NCBI RefSeq assembly: GCF_900104775.1
Contig: NZ_FNSA01000003.1
Location: 2,480,001 to 2,544,000 of the forward strand
Reading direction: 5' to 3'
DNA length: 64,000 bases
Source: Tsukamurella tyrosinosolvens
Lineage (GTDB): Bacteria; Actinomycetota; Actinomycetes; Mycobacteriales; Mycobacteriaceae
This document shows, one piece after another, positions 1 to 9,442 of this stretch. Every line of letters begins with the position of its first letter. Positions within the stretch are counted from its first letter, which is position 1. A program made the translations under genes and the position numbers. The notes beneath the pieces were generated by a model, which had not been told where the DNA came from, made no database searches, and saw only the letters and a program-made list of their open reading frames with translations.

Positions 1-323
1 TCGTCGGAGCCGGGCTCGGCATCGCCTATTCGGCGATGCCCGCGCTGATCATGGCCGTCGTGCCGGTCGAGCAGACCGGCGAGGCCAACGGCGTCAACGC
101 GCTCATGCGCTCGGTCGGCACGTCGATGGCGACCGCAGTCGTCGCGATGGTGCTCACGGGCGCCACCGTCGTCACCGCGACCCCGGCGGGGCCGGTCGAA
201 ACGCCGTCGACCGGCGCATACACCGCAACGATCCTGCTGTGCCTCGTCGTCTGCGCCGTCGCCGCGGCATGCTCGCTCGCGATCCCGCGCCGGCCGGCGG
301 CGGAGGCGCCCCGCGACTGTTAG
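1..323 (+). CDS. MFS drug-efflux transporter, C-terminal fragment
   Basis: This is the last 106 or so residues of a gene that begins before the window; the frame is open from base 3. It reads as the final two helices of a DHA2/EmrB-QacA type major facilitator: a Gly-rich stretch, a MPALIM turn, a helix ending in a Val/Thr-rich segment, then a hydrophobic helix and a basic tail. Such 14-helix proton antiporters export drugs or lipophilic compounds through the inner membrane; the substrate cannot be read from this part. Its TAG stop at 321-323 doubles as the first three bases of the -10 hexamer of the next gene. Confidence 0.75.
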   Translation, partial: VGAGLGIAYSAMPALIMAVVPVEQTGEANGVNALMRSVGTSMATAVVAMVLTGATVVTATPAGPVETPSTGAYTATILLCLVVCAVAAACSLAIPRRPAAEAPRDC

Positions 324-332
324 GTTGCAGTG

Positions 333-1532
333 GTGCCGATCACGCCGTCCGCCCTGCCCCGCGCGGTGACGAGCCGCGTCGGCGGCCTGCTCCGGGGCCT
401 CGCGACCCCCGACCCCGTCACGCCCATCGGGCCGCCGAACTGGTCCGGCCTCGACGCGCGTGAGCACGCGGGCCCCGCGATGCCGCCCGGCAGCCCGATC
501 GACCGGGTGCCGCTGGCCGCGGAGCTGAGCCTCGACGAGGCCGCTGAGGCGTACCGCTTCCTCTACTCCACCACCAACCAGCACGGGGCCGCCGTGAGCA
601 CGGCCGCGCTGTTCCTGCCCGCCGGCGACGCCCCCGAGGGCGGGTGGCCGGTGATCGCGTGGGCGCACGGCACCGTCGGGCTGTGCGACGACGCGACCCC
701 CTCGGCCCAGCCCCAGTCCGAGCGGCAGCAGTTCTACCTGGGGCACTGGCTGCGGCACGGCTACGCCGTTGTCGCCACCGACTACGCCGGCATGGGCACC
801 CCGGGCCTGATGAGCTACCTGAACGGGAAGGTCGAGGCGCACAACCTCATCGACTCGGTCCAGGCCGCCGGGCGGCTGGGGCTCCCCCTGGCCCGACGGT
901 GGGCCCTCGTCGGGCAGTCCCAGGGCGCCGGGGCCGCCATGAACGGTGCCCGCTACGCCGCCGAGTTCGGCGCTGAGTACGGCCTCGACCTGCGCGGGAC
1001 CGTCGCGACCGGCACCCCCGCGAACATCGAGCGGGTCGCGCAGTTCCTGCGGCCCTCGTTCCCGCCGATCGTGCTGCCGCCGCTGACCAACGTCTACGCG
1101 GCGTACATCCTCGCCGGCATCCGCGACGCGCGCCCCGACCTCGGGATCGACGGGCTGCTCAGCGACGAGGGCCGGCGGATCGTGGACCTGTCCGAGCGGC
1201 TGAGCCTGTACGACACCCGCGAGGCGGTGCGCGGCGCGAAGATCAGCACGTGGGTGACCGCCCCGTTGCGCACAGTTCCCGGCGTCTACGACGCGCTGCA
1301 CGCGCACATGGGCACGCCGACGCAGGGGTACGACCGGCCGATCTTCCTCGGCCACGGCCTGACCGACATCGACGTGCCGGTCGCCTCCGGGCTCTCGCTC
1401 GCCGCAGCGCTCGCGCTGCACCGCCAACCCGTCACGCTCAAGCTGTACCCCACCGACCACTTCGGCACCGTGTACGCGGCCGCCGACGACGCCGCCGCCT
1501 TCCTGGCGCGGATCATGGAGAACCAGGAGTAG
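333..1532 (+). CDS. Secretory-lipase (LIP) family alpha/beta hydrolase
   Basis: About 399 residues. The nucleophile elbow is GQSQG with Ser near residue 196; a GHGLTDIDVPV segment supplies the probable acid and PTDHFGT near the C-terminus the His. The early WAHGT motif is the oxyanion strand of the LIP family (PF03583), which hydrolyses esters and triacylglycerols. No convincing signal peptide is visible at the N-terminus. Two adjacent GTG codons (330 and 333) could start it. I choose 333 because TAGGTT at 321-326 lies six bases upstream, the usual leaderless arrangement. The neighbouring SDR gene starts 5 bp downstream, so the two are probably cotranscribed. Substrate unknown. Confidence 0.8.
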   Translation: MPITPSALPRAVTSRVGGLLRGLATPDPVTPIGPPNWSGLDAREHAGPAMPPGSPIDRVPLAAELSLDEAAEAYRFLYSTTNQHGAAVSTAALFLPAGDAPEGGWPVIAWAHGTVGLCDDATPSAQPQSERQQFYLGHWLRHGYAVVATDYAGMGTPGLMSYLNGKVEAHNLIDSVQAAGRLGLPLARRWALVGQSQGAGAAMNGARYAAEFGAEYGLDLRGTVATGTPANIERVAQFLRPSFPPIVLPPLTNVYAAYILAGIRDARPDLGIDGLLSDEGRRIVDLSERLSLYDTREAVRGAKISTWVTAPLRTVPGVYDALHAHMGTPTQGYDRPIFLGHGLTDIDVPVASGLSLAAALALHRQPVTLKLYPTDHFGTVYAAADDAAAFLARIMENQE

Positions 1533-1537
1533 ATCGA

Positions 1538-2365
1538 ATGAAGGACTTCCACGGCAAGGTCGCCGTCGTCACGGGCGTCGCGTCCGGAATGGGCCGCGAG
1601 CTGGCTCTGGAGCTCGCCCGGCAGGGCGCGAAGCTCTCACTGTGCGACTACGACGCCGCGGGCCTCGAGGCGACCGCGGCGGACGCCCGCGCCCTGGGCG
1701 CCGAGGTGCACACCAAGGTCGTCAACGTCGGCGAGCGCGAGCAGATCCTCGCGTACGCGGACGAGGTCGCCGAGCACTACGGCGTGGTCAACCTCGTGTT
1801 CAACAACGCCGGGATCGCGCACCACGCGAGTGTCGAGAAGACCTCCTTCAAGGACTACGACCGCCTGATGGACGTCGACTTCTGGGGCGTGGTGAACAGC
1901 TCCAAGGCGTTCCTGCCGCACCTCATCGCCTCGGGCGACGGGCACATCGCCAACACCAGCTCGATCTTCGGCCTCTTCGGCGTCGGCGGGCAGAGCGCCT
2001 ACAACGCCGCGAAGTTCGCGGTCCGCGGCTTCACCGAGGCGTTGCGGATCGAGATGCTCTCGAGCGGGCACAACGTGGGCGTGAGCTGCGTGCACCCGGG
2101 CGGCATCAAGACCGACATCTGCAACAACGCCACCGTCGCCGAGGGGCAGGATCAGGCCGCCTTCGCCGACTTCTTCAACAAGCACCTCGCGCGCACCAGC
2201 GCCGCCTCGGCGGCCCGGACCATTCTGCACGGGGTCAAGAAGAACCACGGCCGCATCCTCATCGGACCCGATGCCGTCGCGCTCGACCTGCTCGTCCGGG
2301 TCACCGGCTCCGGGTACCAGCGCCTCATGTCCTTCGTCGACGGTCAGCAGTCCCGCTTCCTCTGA
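1538..2365 (+). CDS. Short-chain dehydrogenase/reductase
   Basis: 275 residues, the classical SDR length. Cofactor site VTGVASGMG near residues 10-18, NNAG near 88, catalytic Ser in NTSSIFG and YNAAK near 155. An Asp at the end of beta-2 (LCDYD) favours NAD(H). It follows the lipase gene by 5 bp and probably shares its transcript, which suggests oxidation or reduction of an alcohol or ketone released from a lipid or ester. The precise substrate cannot be told. ATG start with only a weak purine-rich stretch upstream, consistent with translation following the preceding gene. Confidence 0.85.
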   Translation: MKDFHGKVAVVTGVASGMGRELALELARQGAKLSLCDYDAAGLEATAADARALGAEVHTKVVNVGEREQILAYADEVAEHYGVVNLVFNNAGIAHHASVEKTSFKDYDRLMDVDFWGVVNSSKAFLPHLIASGDGHIANTSSIFGLFGVGGQSAYNAAKFAVRGFTEALRIEMLSSGHNVGVSCVHPGGIKTDICNNATVAEGQDQAAFADFFNKHLARTSAASAARTILHGVKKNHGRILIGPDAVALDLLVRVTGSGYQRLMSFVDGQQSRFL

Positions 2366-2366
2366 G

Positions 2367-3737
2367 TCACCGGGCCCGCTGGGCGAGGATCTCCTCGGCG
2401 GCGCGCCGGCCGGAGCGGATAGCGCCGTCCATGTAGCCGTTCCAGCGGCTCGCGGTCTCCGCGCCCGCCCAGTGGATCCGACCGACAGGCGCGGCGAGGG
2501 CGTGACCGTACTGGGTCCACACGCCGCAGCCGAGCCGGCCGCCGTAGCAGCCGCGGCTGAACTCCTCGGCGCACCAGTCCATCTCGACGTAGTCGAAGGG
2601 TGTCGCCGCCTGCGGGCCGAAGTACTTCACCAGGGCGCCGAGGACCAGATCGCGCCGCTCGGCCGGAGTGAGTCGTTCCGCGGCCCGAGCGTGCGCCCCC
2701 TCGAGGAAGCCGACGAGGACGCCGCAGCTCGCGTCCTGCGGGGAGTTGTCGAGGACCACATTGAAAGCGTCGTCGAGGCTGATGACGAAGCCGCTGAGCC
2801 CCTCCTCGCGCCAGAAGGGGCGGTCGTAGCCGACCTGCACCTTGATCACCGAGCCGGCGGGGATCTGCTGAGTCAGTCCGTCGCGGGAAGAGGGCAGCGC
2901 CGGCAGGTAGCGGATACGGCCGGCGAGGGTCGGCGGAATCGCGACGACCACCTCGTCGGCGGTGAGCGCGCCGCCGGGCGTGCCGTCGGCGTTCTCGTAG
3001 GCGACGGTGACGCCCCCGTCGTCCTGCGTGATCGTGCGGACCACGGCGCCGAGGACGACCGACTCCCCCAGCTGCTCCGCCATCCGCTCCGAGATCAGGT
3101 GCGTCCCCCCGACCACCCGGGAGTCCTGCGCACCCTTCCCGGTGGTGAGCAGCATCGCCAGACTGGTCCCCGAACGGATGTAGGCCAGGAAGTGCAGGAA
3201 CGAGAGCTCGGCCGTCTCGGCGGAGAAGACGGCCGGCACGATGATCCGGAAGAAGCTGCGCGCCATCGCGTTCTGGGTGTTCGCGCCCACCCAGGTGTCG
3301 ACGTTGTGTCGGTCGAGATCGGCGGCACCGTCGGCGTCCCACGGCGCGGCCGGGTCGACGCCCGCGGCGAGGGTCTCGATGGCCACCCACAGCCGCCCGA
3401 CCTCCGCGAGCGACACCTCGTCGAGACCGAAGCTCTCGTCGGCGTACCGGACGGCGCGCCCGTCCACGAAGGTGATCGCGTCACCGTCGTCGTAGGAGGG
3501 GAAGGTCTCCAGCCCGAGCTCGGCCACGAGATCGAGCGCGGCGGTCTGGTCGGGGCCGATCCACTGCCCGCCCAGCTCCACGGGCGTCCCGTTGCTGAGG
3601 AGACCACCGTGGTTGCGGCCGGCGACGCGATCCCGCGCCTCGAGCACCCGCACCGTCCGCCCCTCGGCCGTCAGGCACCGCGCTGCCGAGAGGCCCGCCA
3701 GACCGGCGCCCACCACGATCACGTCCACATCCGTCAT
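2367..3737 (-). CDS. Flavin-containing amine oxidase (monoamine oxidase/putrescine oxidase type)
   Basis: 456 residues. The N-terminus carries the FAD dinucleotide-binding motif VVGAGLAGLSAA at residues 7-18, followed by ARDRVAGRNHGG. The C-terminus has the matching HWAGAETASRWNGYMDGAI flavin segment. This is the MAO fold that oxidatively deaminates amines to aldehydes with release of peroxide and ammonia. Start chosen at ATG 3737 because AGGGAG stands 7 bases upstream; in-frame codons further upstream lack a binding site. It is divergent from a TetR-family gene with 133 bp between them, and that regulator is the likely controller. Its product peroxide would fit the nearby katG only loosely. 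Confidence 0.85.
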   Translation of the reverse strand: MTDVDVIVVGAGLAGLSAARCLTAEGRTVRVLEARDRVAGRNHGGLLSNGTPVELGGQWIGPDQTAALDLVAELGLETFPSYDDGDAITFVDGRAVRYADESFGLDEVSLAEVGRLWVAIETLAAGVDPAAPWDADGAADLDRHNVDTWVGANTQNAMARSFFRIIVPAVFSAETAELSFLHFLAYIRSGTSLAMLLTTGKGAQDSRVVGGTHLISERMAEQLGESVVLGAVVRTITQDDGGVTVAYENADGTPGGALTADEVVVAIPPTLAGRIRYLPALPSSRDGLTQQIPAGSVIKVQVGYDRPFWREEGLSGFVISLDDAFNVVLDNSPQDASCGVLVGFLEGAHARAAERLTPAERRDLVLGALVKYFGPQAATPFDYVEMDWCAEEFSRGCYGGRLGCGVWTQYGHALAAPVGRIHWAGAETASRWNGYMDGAIRSGRRAAEEILAQRAR

Positions 3738-3763
3738 GTCCCGCTCCCTCATCTCAGTCAGTT

Positions 3764-3782
3764 GTATGACTTGGTCACGTAC
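3764..3782. promoter_or_regulatory. Candidate operator between amine oxidase and TetR gene
   Basis: In the divergent gap an imperfect inverted repeat reads GTATGAC-TTG-GTCACGTAC. TetR-family proteins usually bind such a site beside their own gene, repressing both directions. Inferred from position and symmetry only; the right arm contains a two-base insertion. Confidence 0.35.
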
Positions 3783-3870
3783 TGTAAGCCGAGTCACACC
3801 CCTGTGTCGAGGCCTCGACCGGAATCCGGTGTGCTTTGCTGGACACCCACCCTTTGGAACCGGAGGCCGG

Positions 3871-4476
3871 ATGCCCTACGTCGAGTCCGCGGTGCGCGGC
3901 CCGCAGATCGTCGCGGCAGCGCGCGCGGTCCTGATCCGCGACGGGGTCGCCAAGACGAGCCTGCGCGCGGTCGCCGCCGAGGCCGGGATCCCGCTGGGCA
4001 CGTTGCAGCACGTCTTCCCGAGCAAGCAGCAGTTGCTGCAGGCCGTCATCGAGCGTGTGGTCGACGACATCTCCGACGTGCTCCGGCGCACGGCCGAGAC
4101 CGACGCCGGCCTCGCGCACGCCATCCGCAACGGCATGCGGAACTTCTGGTCGGCGCTGGTCACCGACGAGCGCGAGCTCCAGGTGCTGCAGTACGAGCTG
4201 GTGACCCACGCCCTGCGCACCCCGGGCCTCGAGGACCTCGCGCGGATCCAGTACGAGCGCTACACCGAGGCCGTGCGGGAGTGGTGCGCCGAGGCGGCCG
4301 ACCGCGCCCACGAGACCAGCGCCGTGCCGCTGGACCGGCTCGCCCGGGTCATCCTCGGCGCCGTCGACGGCCTGATCCTGCAGCACGTGGCGCACCCCGA
4401 CCCGGCGCGCTCCGCCGCGGACCTCGACACCGTCGCCGACATGGTCGTCGCGCTGGCCGCACCCGTCCCGCAATAG
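3871..4476 (+). CDS. TetR-family transcriptional regulator
   Basis: 201 residues. The N-terminal helix-turn-helix is clear: TSLRAVAAEAGIPLGTLQHVFPSKQQLL near residues 27-54. The rest is an all-helical ligand-binding domain typical in length for the family. ATG start preceded by CGGAGG. Divergent from the amine oxidase, which is the probable target, with an amine or its aldehyde as a plausible inducer. Its stop is followed at once by a strong bidirectional hairpin shared with icd. Confidence 0.85.
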   Translation: MPYVESAVRGPQIVAAARAVLIRDGVAKTSLRAVAAEAGIPLGTLQHVFPSKQQLLQAVIERVVDDISDVLRRTAETDAGLAHAIRNGMRNFWSALVTDERELQVLQYELVTHALRTPGLEDLARIQYERYTEAVREWCAEAADRAHETSAVPLDRLARVILGAVDGLILQHVAHPDPARSAADLDTVADMVVALAAPVPQ

Positions 4477-4477
4477 C

Positions 4478-4517
4478 GGAACGGGCACCGCCGACCCGAG
4501 TCGGCGATGCCCGTTCC
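4478..4517. terminator. Bidirectional hairpin between tetR-type gene and icd
   Basis: Arms GGAACGGGCA and CGCCGAC pair with GTCGGCG and TGCCCGTTCC around a CCGA loop, 17 pairs with a single C-A mismatch. It sits between two convergent genes and would serve both strands. Confidence 0.8.
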
Positions 4518-4528
4518 CGCGGGATCGA

Positions 4529-6766
4529 TCAGTCGTCGAGCGACGCCAGGTCCGCGTTGAAGGTCGCGCTGGGCCGCATGACCGTGGCCATCTTCTCCGG
4601 GTCCGGGTAGTAGTAGCCGCCGATGTCGGCGGGCTCGCCCTGGACCGCGCGCAGCTCCTCCACGATGGTGGCCTCGTGCTCGGTGAGCGCCTTCGCCAGC
4701 GGCGCGAACTTCGCCGCCAGCTCCGGGTTCTCGGTCTGCGCGGCCAGCTCCTGCGCCCAGTACAGGGCGAGGTAGAACTGGCTGCCACGGTTGTCCAGCT
4801 CCCCGGTGCTGCGCGACGGGGCCTTGTTGTTCTCGAGCAGCTTGCCGGTCGCGGCGTCCAACGTGGTCGCCAGGATCTTCGCGGCGCCGTTCTCGTTCTT
4901 GATGCCCATGTCCTCGAAGCTCACCGCGAGCGCGAGGAACTCGCCCAGCGAGTCCCAGCGGAGGTGGTTCTCCTCGGTGAGCTGCTTGACGTGCTTCGGC
5001 GCCGAGCCGCCGGCGCCCGTCTCGTACATGCCGCCGCCCGCCATGAGCGGCACGATCGACAGCATCTTCGCCGAGGTGCCGAGCTCGAGGATCGGGAACA
5101 GGTCGGTGAGGTAGTCGCGCAGGATGTTGCCCGTCGCGGCGATGGTGTCGAGGCCGCGCATCGCGCGCTCGAGGGTGTAGCGCATGGCGCGCACCTGCGA
5201 CATGATCTGGATGTCGAGGCCCTCGGTGTCGTAGTTCTTGAGCTCGGCCTTGACCGCCTTGATGAGCTCGTTCTCGTGCGGGCGGTACGGGTCCAGCCAG
5301 AACAGCACCGGCGTACCGGAATTGCGGGCGCGGTTGACGGCCAGCTTGATCCAGTCCCGGATCGGGGCGTCCTTCACGGTGCACATGCGCCAGATGTCGC
5401 CCTCCTCGACCTCCTGGGACAGGATCACCTCGCCCGTGGTGTTGTCGACGATGTTGGCGGTGCCGGCGGCCGGGACCTCGAAGGTCTTGTCGTGGCTGCC
5501 GTACTCCTCCGCCTTCTGCGCCATGAGGCCGACGTTGGGGACGGTGCCCATGGTGCGGGGATCGAAGGCGCCGTTGGTCTTACAGAAGTTGATGATCTCC
5601 TGGTAGATGCGCGCGAAGGTGGACTCGGGCATCACTGCCTTGGTGTCCTTGGTGCGGCCGTCGGCGCCGTACATCTTGCCGCCGGCGCGGATCATGGCGG
5701 GCATCGAGGCGTCGACGATGACGTCGGACGGCGAGTGGAAGTTGGAGATGCCGCGCGCCGAGTCGACCATCGCCAGCTCCGGGCGGTGCTCGTGGCAGGC
5801 GTGCAGGTCCTTGACGATCTCCTCGTGCTTGCTGGCGGGCAGCGTGGCGATCTTGTCGTACAGGTCGCCGAGGCCGTTGTTGACGTTGACGCCCAGCTCG
5901 TCGAAGAGCTCCTGATGCTTGGCGAAGGCGTCCTTGTAGAAGACCTTCACGGCGTGGCCGAACACGATGGGGTGCGAGACCTTCATCATGGTGGCCTTGA
6001 CGTGCAGCGAGAACATGACGCCGGTCTCGTAGGCGTCCTGCATCTGCTCCTCGTAGAACTCGAGCAGGGCCTTCTTGCTCATGAACATCGAGTCCATGAC
6101 ATCGCCGGCGCCGAGCTTGACGCTGTCCTTGAGCACGTGGGTCCGGCCGTCGGTGGTGACGAGCTCCATGCGCAGGTCGCGCTCGCGGTCGAGCGTCGTG
6201 GACTTCTCGCCGTGGTAGAAGTCGCCGTGCTTCATGTGCGCGACGTGGCTGCGCGAGGCCATCGACCACTCGCCCATGCTGTGCGGGTTCTTGCGCGCGT
6301 ACTCCTTGACGGCGCGCGGGGCACGACGGTCCGAGTTGCCCTGGCGCAGCACCGGGTTCACCGCGCTGCCGAGGATGGTGGAGTAGCGCGTCGCGATGTC
6401 GCGCTCCTCGTCGGTCTTGGGCTCCGAGGGCAGGTCGGGGATGTCGTAGCCCTTGGACTGCAGCTCGGCGATCGCGGCCAGCAGCTGCGGCACCGAAGCG
6501 CTGATGTTCGGGAGCTTGATGATGTTCGCCGACGGATCGAGGGTCAGCTCGCCCAGGGCCGCGAGGTTGTCCGGCACCTTCTGCTCGTCGGTGAGGCGCT
6601 CGGGGAAGGTCGCCAGAATGCGCGCCGCGACCGAGATGTCGCTCGTCTGCACGTCGATGCCGGCGGGCCCGGCGAAGGCGCGGATGATCGGCAGGAACGA
6701 CGCGGTGGCCAGTAGTGGGGCCTCGTCGGTCAGCGTGTAGATGATGGTCTGCTGCTGCGCACTCAT
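4529..6766 (-). CDS. icd: Monomeric NADP-dependent isocitrate dehydrogenase
   Basis: 745 residues, the length of the monomeric (IDH-II) class, which shares no simple alignment with the dimeric enzyme. Recognised by the N-terminal [14 protein letters not shown] opening, the [20 protein letters not shown] block, the [17 protein letters not shown] block and the C-terminal [18 protein letters not shown]. It converts isocitrate to 2-oxoglutarate with NADPH production in the TCA cycle. Start at ATG 6764-6766 (MSAQQQ) fits the family; an in-frame upstream ATG at 6832 would add 22 residues that do not look conserved. A GGGAGAA stands ahead of the chosen start. Convergent with the tetR-type gene. Confidence 0.95.
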   Translation of the reverse strand: MSAQQQTIIYTLTDEAPLLATASFLPIIRAFAGPAGIDVQTSDISVAARILATFPERLTDEQKVPDNLAALGELTLDPSANIIKLPNISASVPQLLAAIAELQSKGYDIPDLPSEPKTDEERDIATRYSTILGSAVNPVLRQGNSDRRAPRAVKEYARKNPHSMGEWSMASRSHVAHMKHGDFYHGEKSTTLDRERDLRMELVTTDGRTHVLKDSVKLGAGDVMDSMFMSKKALLEFYEEQMQDAYETGVMFSLHVKATMMKVSHPIVFGHAVKVFYKDAFAKHQELFDELGVNVNNGLGDLYDKIATLPASKHEEIVKDLHACHEHRPELAMVDSARGISNFHSPSDVIVDASMPAMIRAGGKMYGADGRTKDTKAVMPESTFARIYQEIINFCKTNGAFDPRTMGTVPNVGLMAQKAEEYGSHDKTFEVPAAGTANIVDNTTGEVILSQEVEEGDIWRMCTVKDAPIRDWIKLAVNRARNSGTPVLFWLDPYRPHENELIKAVKAELKNYDTEGLDIQIMSQVRAMRYTLERAMRGLDTIAATGNILRDYLTDLFPILELGTSAKMLSIVPLMAGGGMYETGAGGSAPKHVKQLTEENHLRWDSLGEFLALAVSFEDMGIKNENGAAKILATTLDAATGKLLENNKAPSRSTGELDNRGSQFYLALYWAQELAAQTENPELAAKFAPLAKALTEHEATIVEELRAVQGEPADIGGYYYPDPEKMATVMRPSATFNADLASLDD

Positions 6767-6923
6767 GTGTGTTTGCTTCTCCCGAATGTCTTGGTCGGTC
6801 GACTCTGTACGAACTGCTCTGTCAGTCTCCATGTAACGGTTCCCCCATTATCCTCCCCCACGCCGACGGGCCGCGACGGCAGTCCGGCAAACGCGGGCCG
6901 CGCGCGCCGATTACGCTGTCGCC

Positions 6924-7868
6924 ATGGCCGGAGGACTCGCTGCCCTGCTCGACGACATCGCCGCGCTCGCGCGGCTCGCCGCCGCGTCGGTCGACGACGT
7001 CGCCGCCGCCGCGGGGCGGGCGAGCGTCAAGGCCGCGGGCGTCGTCGTCGACGACACGGCCGTTACCCCACGCTACGTGCAGGGCATCAAGCCCGAGCGC
7101 GAGCTGAGCATCGTCGCGCGCATCGCGAAGGGCTCGCTGCGCAACAAGCTGATCTTCATCCTCCCCGCGATCCTGCTGCTCAGCTGGCTCGCGCCGTGGG
7201 CGCTGACGCCGATCCTCATGCTCGGCGGCACGTACCTCTGCTACGAGGGCGCGGAGAAGATCTGGGAGAAGATCAGCGGGCACGCCGAGCCCGCCGAGCC
7301 CTCTTCGTCGACGGGCGAGGTGGACGAGGACACCGTGGTCGCCGGCGCCATCCGGACCGACTTCATCCTGTCCGCGGAGATCATGGTGATCGCGATGAAC
7401 GAGGTCGCGAGCGAGTCGATCTGGTCCCGGGCGCTGATCCTCGTCGTCGTCGCGATCCTCATCACCGCGCTGGTGTACGGGGTGGTAGCGGCGATCGTCA
7501 AGATGGACGACGTGGGCCTCGCCCTGGCGCAGCGCCCGTCGGAGTTCAGCCGCAAGGTCGGCACCGCGATGGTCAAGGCCATGCCGGTGGTGCTGAGCGT
7601 GCTGGCGAACGTCGGCATCGTCGCCATGTGCTGGGTCGGCGGGCACATCCTGCTGGTGGGCCTCGACGACCTGGGCTGGCACTGGCCCTACTCCGTGGTG
7701 CACCACTTCGAGACCTGGGCGCACGACCTGATCCCGGCCATCGGCTCGGTGGTCGGGTGGCTCGCCAACACCCTCGGCTCGGCCCTGTTCGGGCTGGCGG
7801 TGGGCGCCGTGGTCGTCGCGATCGTGCACGTGATCGGCAGGCTCCGCGGCGCCCCCGCCGCGCACTGA
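6924..7868 (+). CDS. DUF808 (YedI-like) inner-membrane protein
   Basis: 314 residues. Opening MAGGLAALLDDIAALARLAAASVDDV, then a VKAAGVVVDDTAVTPRYV block and GGTYLCYEGAEKIWE are hallmark stretches of the DUF808/YedI family. Several hydrophobic helices (about residues 75-105, 155-190, 210-240, 260-310) predict a polytopic membrane protein. Function unknown throughout the family. Leaderless start: TACGCT at 6912-6917 ends six bases before the ATG. Divergent from icd and followed closely by the convergent MerR pseudogene. Confidence 0.8.
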   Translation: MAGGLAALLDDIAALARLAAASVDDVAAAAGRASVKAAGVVVDDTAVTPRYVQGIKPERELSIVARIAKGSLRNKLIFILPAILLLSWLAPWALTPILMLGGTYLCYEGAEKIWEKISGHAEPAEPSSSTGEVDEDTVVAGAIRTDFILSAEIMVIAMNEVASESIWSRALILVVVAILITALVYGVVAAIVKMDDVGLALAQRPSEFSRKVGTAMVKAMPVVLSVLANVGIVAMCWVGGHILLVGLDDLGWHWPYSVVHHFETWAHDLIPAIGSVVGWLANTLGSALFGLAVGAVVVAIVHVIGRLRGAPAAH

Positions 7869-7869
7869 C

Positions 7870-8696
7870 CTACCGGACCGGCACCACGACGCGGGTCCGC
7901 AGCTCGTCCTCCGGCACAGCGCTGGGGTCGTTGAGATAGACGTTGAAGTGGTGCGTCGCCGGGTCGTCGACGGTCCGCGCGAGCGTCAGACCGTGCTCGG
8001 CGACGTACGCGCCGATCACCTCGTGCGCCCGCGGGATCGCCTCGGCGTAGGGCCCGTCGACCACGGCCTCGACCGCGCGGGTCGACGGGGCGTCGATGAC
8101 GTCGAGCGGCGCCGCGGCGACCGTACCGCGGGCACCTCGAGGAACACGGACTCGTCGACGTCGGACTCGCGGAATTCGTCGTCGTGCTCGATGCACCCGC
8201 CAGGACCGATCGGGACGATGTCCTGGGCCCGGAGCGCGGGGAGGAATCGCTCCCAGAGCAGCCCCTCCCCGGCGTAGTCGGGAACGGTGCCGCGCAGGTG
8301 CACGAGCGTGCGCGCGGGCAGGGTGGTGAGGGAAACGGTGTCGGTCATGGTGGGCTCCCGGATCAGAGTGTCGATGAGGCGGAGCCGCGCCGCGGCGTCC
8401 TCGGCCGCCGCGGCGAGGTCGAGGCGCTGCGCGCGCAGCGCCTCGTCGAACGCCGCGGTGCCGCGAACGGCCAGCAGGGCCCCGATGGCGGACACGCCGA
8501 ATCCCACGTCGCGCAGCCTGCGGATCGCGGCGGCATCGGCGAGTTGCGCGGCCGCGTAGCGCCGGTAGCCGCTCGTCGCGTCGACGTCCGCGGGCACCAG
8601 GACACCGTGGGTGTCGTAGTGGCGCAGCATCCGCACGCTGATCCGGCTCAGGGAGGAGAACCTGCCGATGGGCATGAGGTCCGGGGTGTCGGTCAC
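7870..8696 (-). pseudogene. MerR-family regulator with effector-binding domain, frameshifted
   Basis: The N-terminal part is a good MerR winged helix (PIGRFSSLSRISVRMLRHYD, GYRRYAAAQL, IRRLRDVGFG), followed by the dimer helix and the start of a GyrI-like effector domain ending SVFLEVP. At about 8125-8137 the frame breaks. The rest of the same domain (AAPLDVIDAPSTRAVEAVV to RTRVVVPVR) continues in a frame that one extra base would restore; a GCGGG run reduced to GCGG explains it. It could be a real mutation, a programmed shift or a sequencing error. The start is uncertain: ATG 8675 matches family length best, GTG 8696 has GGAG close by. Confidence 0.7.
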
Positions 8697-8730
8697 GGTC
8701 TCCACTCTGGCCGCTGACACGGTGTGAGGG

Positions 8731-9414
8731 TCAAGCTCCGGCCCGGGCCGCCCCCTCCGCGAGGAGGAACTGGGCGCCGGTGTAGGTCGCCATGACGGCG
8801 CCCTCGAGCCACGCGGGCGGGTCGGTGAGGACGAACTTGCGCAGGCCGAGGATCGAGTCGCTGAGCAGGAACAGGCCGGCGCCCGCGAGGGTCGCGCGCC
8901 GCGCGTCGGCGGGGATCTGCGGGCCGAGGACGGTCGCCGCGGCGGCGGTCCCGCTGAGCATCGCCGAGTAGCCGGCGAGCACGGGGGCGAGCGCGGGCGC
9001 GGTGCGGTACGCGGCGAGGAGCGTGCGCGGGGCCCCCACGGCCCACGCGGCGGCGACGGCGGCGGGCTTCGCGAGCGAGGCGTCGGGGTCGCGCTGGGCC
9101 AGCAGTCCGCCGATGTAAGCCGCGTGACCGGTAGCGAAGGCGCTCGCGCCCAGGGCGAAGTGCTTCGGCTCGTCGCCGAGGAGCGCCACGTCGCCCGCCC
9201 ATCCCGCGGCCTGTCCGGCCAGGGTGCTGCGGCGCAGCGGCGAGCGCCGCGCCCGCGGATCGGTCGCGAAGGACGCGGCGAGCGTCGGCAGCAGGAGCGG
9301 CTTGGTGAACCGCCGCGCGTGGTGATGCGCGGGCCACCGCGAGGCCGACAGCGCGGTGTCGGCGACGGCGAGTCCGGCGTAGGCGAGCTTGAGGGCGGTG
9401 CTGGGGCGGGTCAC
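8731..9414 (-). CDS. YhhN/TMEM86-type membrane protein (lysoplasmalogenase family)
   Basis: 227 residues with about seven hydrophobic segments. Family marks are the KPLLLPTLAA stretch near residue 38, WAGDVALLGD near 72 and the late FLLSDSILGLRKF. Members hydrolyse the vinyl-ether bond of lysoplasmalogens in animals; the bacterial role is not settled. GTG start is leaderless: TAGATT (minus strand, 9421-9426) stands six bases upstream. Only 28 bp separate it from the divergent hydrolase gene. Confidence 0.75.
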   Translation of the reverse strand: MTRPSTALKLAYAGLAVADTALSASRWPAHHHARRFTKPLLLPTLAASFATDPRARRSPLRRSTLAGQAAGWAGDVALLGDEPKHFALGASAFATGHAAYIGGLLAQRDPDASLAKPAAVAAAWAVGAPRTLLAAYRTAPALAPVLAGYSAMLSGTAAAATVLGPQIPADARRATLAGAGLFLLSDSILGLRKFVLTDPPAWLEGAVMATYTGAQFLLAEGAARAGA

Positions 9415-9442
9415 CGCGCCAATCTATCCGTAGGCTCGTCCC
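9415..9442. promoter_or_regulatory. Back-to-back leaderless promoters in a 28-bp gap
   Basis: The gap contains AATCTA (9421-9426; TAGATT on the minus strand) and TAGGCT (9431-9436), each six bases from the GTG it serves. Both -35 regions must therefore lie inside the opposite gene's coding sequence. Confidence 0.65.

Noticed and set aside
2271-4610. Open plus-strand frame of nearly 780 codons opposite the amine oxidase gene
   Set aside because: It is antisense to a gene with clear FAD motifs, then runs in another frame of the TetR gene; composition is Arg/Ala/Gly/Pro-rich as expected from third-position GC bias.
4676-6715. Plus-strand open frame of 679 codons
   Set aside because: Exact antisense of icd with no motif of its own; long antisense frames are normal at this G+C.
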